The translations under genes and the position numbers were made by a program. From contig NZ_CP117768.1 of the NCBI RefSeq assembly GCF_028623165.1, positions 5,150,001 to 5,214,000 of the forward strand: a stretch of 64,000 bases of DNA, in the 5' to 3' direction. The notes under the pieces were generated by a model. That model saw only the letters and a program-made list of their open reading frames with translations. It ran no database searches and was not told the origin of the DNA. This document shows positions 62,973 to 64,000 of this stretch, in pieces (within the stretch, counting starts at the first letter, position 1; every line of letters begins with the position of its first letter). Source of the stretch: Nostoc sp. UHCC 0926. GTDB taxonomy: Bacteria; Cyanobacteriota; Cyanobacteriia; Cyanobacteriales; Nostocaceae.

Positions 62973-64000
62973 CACCTCGCTGATAATCTGAAGGGCTATG
63001 TGAATTTGGTCACTGTCGATAACTAGAGGTGGACAGAAACGAATTGCTGCTTTACCGCAACCTAGTAACAATAAACCGCGTAAAAAAGCTTCTTGGATAA
63101 TGCGATCGCGCAATTTATGATCAAGATTACCCTGTTCATCCAATAAGTCTACCGCTACCATCAAACCTTTACCTCGTGGCGGCGATACTTTGGGAAATCT
63201 TTGATGCAACTTGGTCAGACTAGCTTGTAATAATTCTCCCATCTGGGTAGCGTTAGTCATCAAACCACTTTCCAGCAGTCGCAAAGTGGCAATACCGGCA
63301 GCACAAGCAACAGGATTACCACCAAATGTGGTAGCGTGAGAACCGGGAGGCCAAGTCATTAACTCAGGTCTAGCAAGTATCGCTCCTAATGGCAGACCAC
63401 TGGCGATACCTTTGGCAGTAGTAATGATATCAGGCATTACACCCCAATGCTCGATCGCAAATAAGCGACCAGTCCGCCCCATTCCCGCTTGCACTTCATC
63501 CACTACCATCAGAATACCGTGGCGATCGCAAATATCCCGAATCCGCTGCAAGAAACCATCCTCTGGTACGATATACCCACCTTCCCCTTGAATCGCTTCG
63601 ACTACGATCGCCGCTACTTCTGGCGCTGGTAAAATTGTCGTAAATAGCTGTTTTTCCAGGTAATCTAAGCTAGCGTGAGTGCCGTAAGGGATATGAGTAA
63701 CACCAGGAACTAAAGGCCCAAAATTAGCTCGCTGCACTGCTTTGGAACCGGTGAGAGACATTGCCCCATAGGTGCGTCCGTGAAATGCACCTAAGAAGGC
63801 TACGATTAGCGATCGCTTGGTGTAATATCGAGCTAGTTTGATGGCTCCTTCGTTGGATTCTGCGCCGGAATTGGTGAAAAATACTTTTGCAGGAAACGCA
63901 GTATTACTCTGTGGGTGGGGAAAAGGGGCACGAATTGCTAGTTGTTCCGCTAGTTCCACCATCGGCTCATAATAAAAATCCGTCCCTGACATGTGCAGCA
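62949..64000 (-). CDS. Class III aminotransferase (partial, cut by window edge)
   Basis: At least 350 residues of a PLP-dependent fold-type I aminotransferase of the acetylornithine/4-aminobutyrate/ornithine group. Visible motifs: FFTNSGAESNEGAIKLAR, FLGAFHGRTYGAMSLTGSK, EAIQGEGGYIVP, VVDEVQAGMGRTGRLFAIEH, and the PLP lysine in TTAKGIASGLPLGA. The true start lies beyond position 64000, since the frame is open to the edge (L-H-M). The last seven residues (LQDFSFI or shorter) and the stop are encoded inside repeat R1 copy C. Exact substrate cannot be told. Confidence 0.9.
   Translation of the reverse strand, partial: LHMSGTDFYYEPMVELAEQLAIRAPFPHPQSNTAFPAKVFFTNSGAESNEGAIKLARYYTKRSLIVAFLGAFHGRTYGAMSLTGSKAVQRANFGPLVPGVTHIPYGTHASLDYLEKQLFTTILPAPEVAAIVVEAIQGEGGYIVPEDGFLQRIRDICDRHGILMVVDEVQAGMGRTGRLFAIEHWGVMPDIITTAKGIASGLPLGAILARPELMTWPPGSHATTFGGNPVACAAGIATLRLLESGLMTNATQMGELLQASLTKLHQRFPKVSPPRGKGLMVAVDLLDEQGNLDHKLRDRIIQEAFLRGLLLLGCGKAAIRFCPPLVIDSDQIHIALQIISEVLQDFSFI

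Overview
The window looks like chromosome of a filamentous, probably heterocyst-forming cyanobacterium of the Nostoc/Anabaena group. The evidence is the many GCGATCGC (HIP1) octamers inside and between genes, an AT-rich composition, a complete flavodiiron operon of the flv4-2 type, an rbp-rpsU pair, a nifJ-type pyruvate oxidoreductase, pentapeptide-repeat and SLH-domain proteins, and intergenic regions packed with short dispersed repeats. No rRNA, tRNA, CRISPR array, phage module or intact insertion sequence was found.

Layout. 0-5 kb: rpsU and an RNA-binding protein gene (minus strand), tldD, a conserved hypothetical, a pentapeptide-repeat protein. 5-11.5 kb: a tandem-repeat cassette, a beta-helix/SLH surface protein, a hypothetical, a membrane coiled-coil/TPR protein, a small conserved protein. 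11.7-14.7 kb: a visibly GC-rich block with a decayed LysR regulator and two overlapping aldo/keto reductase genes. It abuts an apparently truncated VanZ-like gene and is followed by a possible IS200/IS605 end, so it looks acquired. 14.9-20.3 kb: a PLP-dependent deaminase/desulfhydrase and the flv4 / sll0218-like / flv2 operon. 20.9-25.3 kb: a four-gene Gld-like ABC exporter set. 25.4-36.4 kb: purU, an M41-like protease lacking an AAA domain, a diguanylate cyclase, an HMA metallochaperone, alaS, an AllA-like protein, a group 2 sigma factor, a stand-alone RibD-type deaminase and a small secreted protein. 37.6-52.4 kb: a one-directional exopolysaccharide cluster with chain-length/BY-kinase, flippase, polymerase and eight glycosyltransferases or candidates, followed by a convergent Tat-exported GH10 xylanase. 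54-57.6 kb: nifJ. 59-61.6 kb: an FG-GAP/RTX secreted protein. 61.9-64 kb: a DUF1338 (2-oxoadipate dioxygenase-like) gene and a class III aminotransferase cut by the window edge.

The most unusual feature is repeat architecture. Five intergenic arrays have a 21-bp periodicity (21, 20+21, or 63 = 3 x 21 bp). They fall into two sequence families: 5709-6010 and 61571-61828; and 20491-20690, 52772-53022 and 57666-57973. One array lies with a 51-codon ORF inside a segment bounded by perfect 12-bp inverted repeats (5405-6041), and the same 12-mer sits beside a second array. At least five further families of 40-225 bp repeats are present, several with terminal inverted repeats. Some repeats enter coding sequence in frame (nifJ, the desulfhydrase gene) or supply the stop codon of a gene. 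Three small ORFs (5508-5663, 28940-29035, 36994-37128), a truncated LysR pseudogene and a Rieske-oxygenase remnant (53267-53392) were recovered by reading the gaps by eye.
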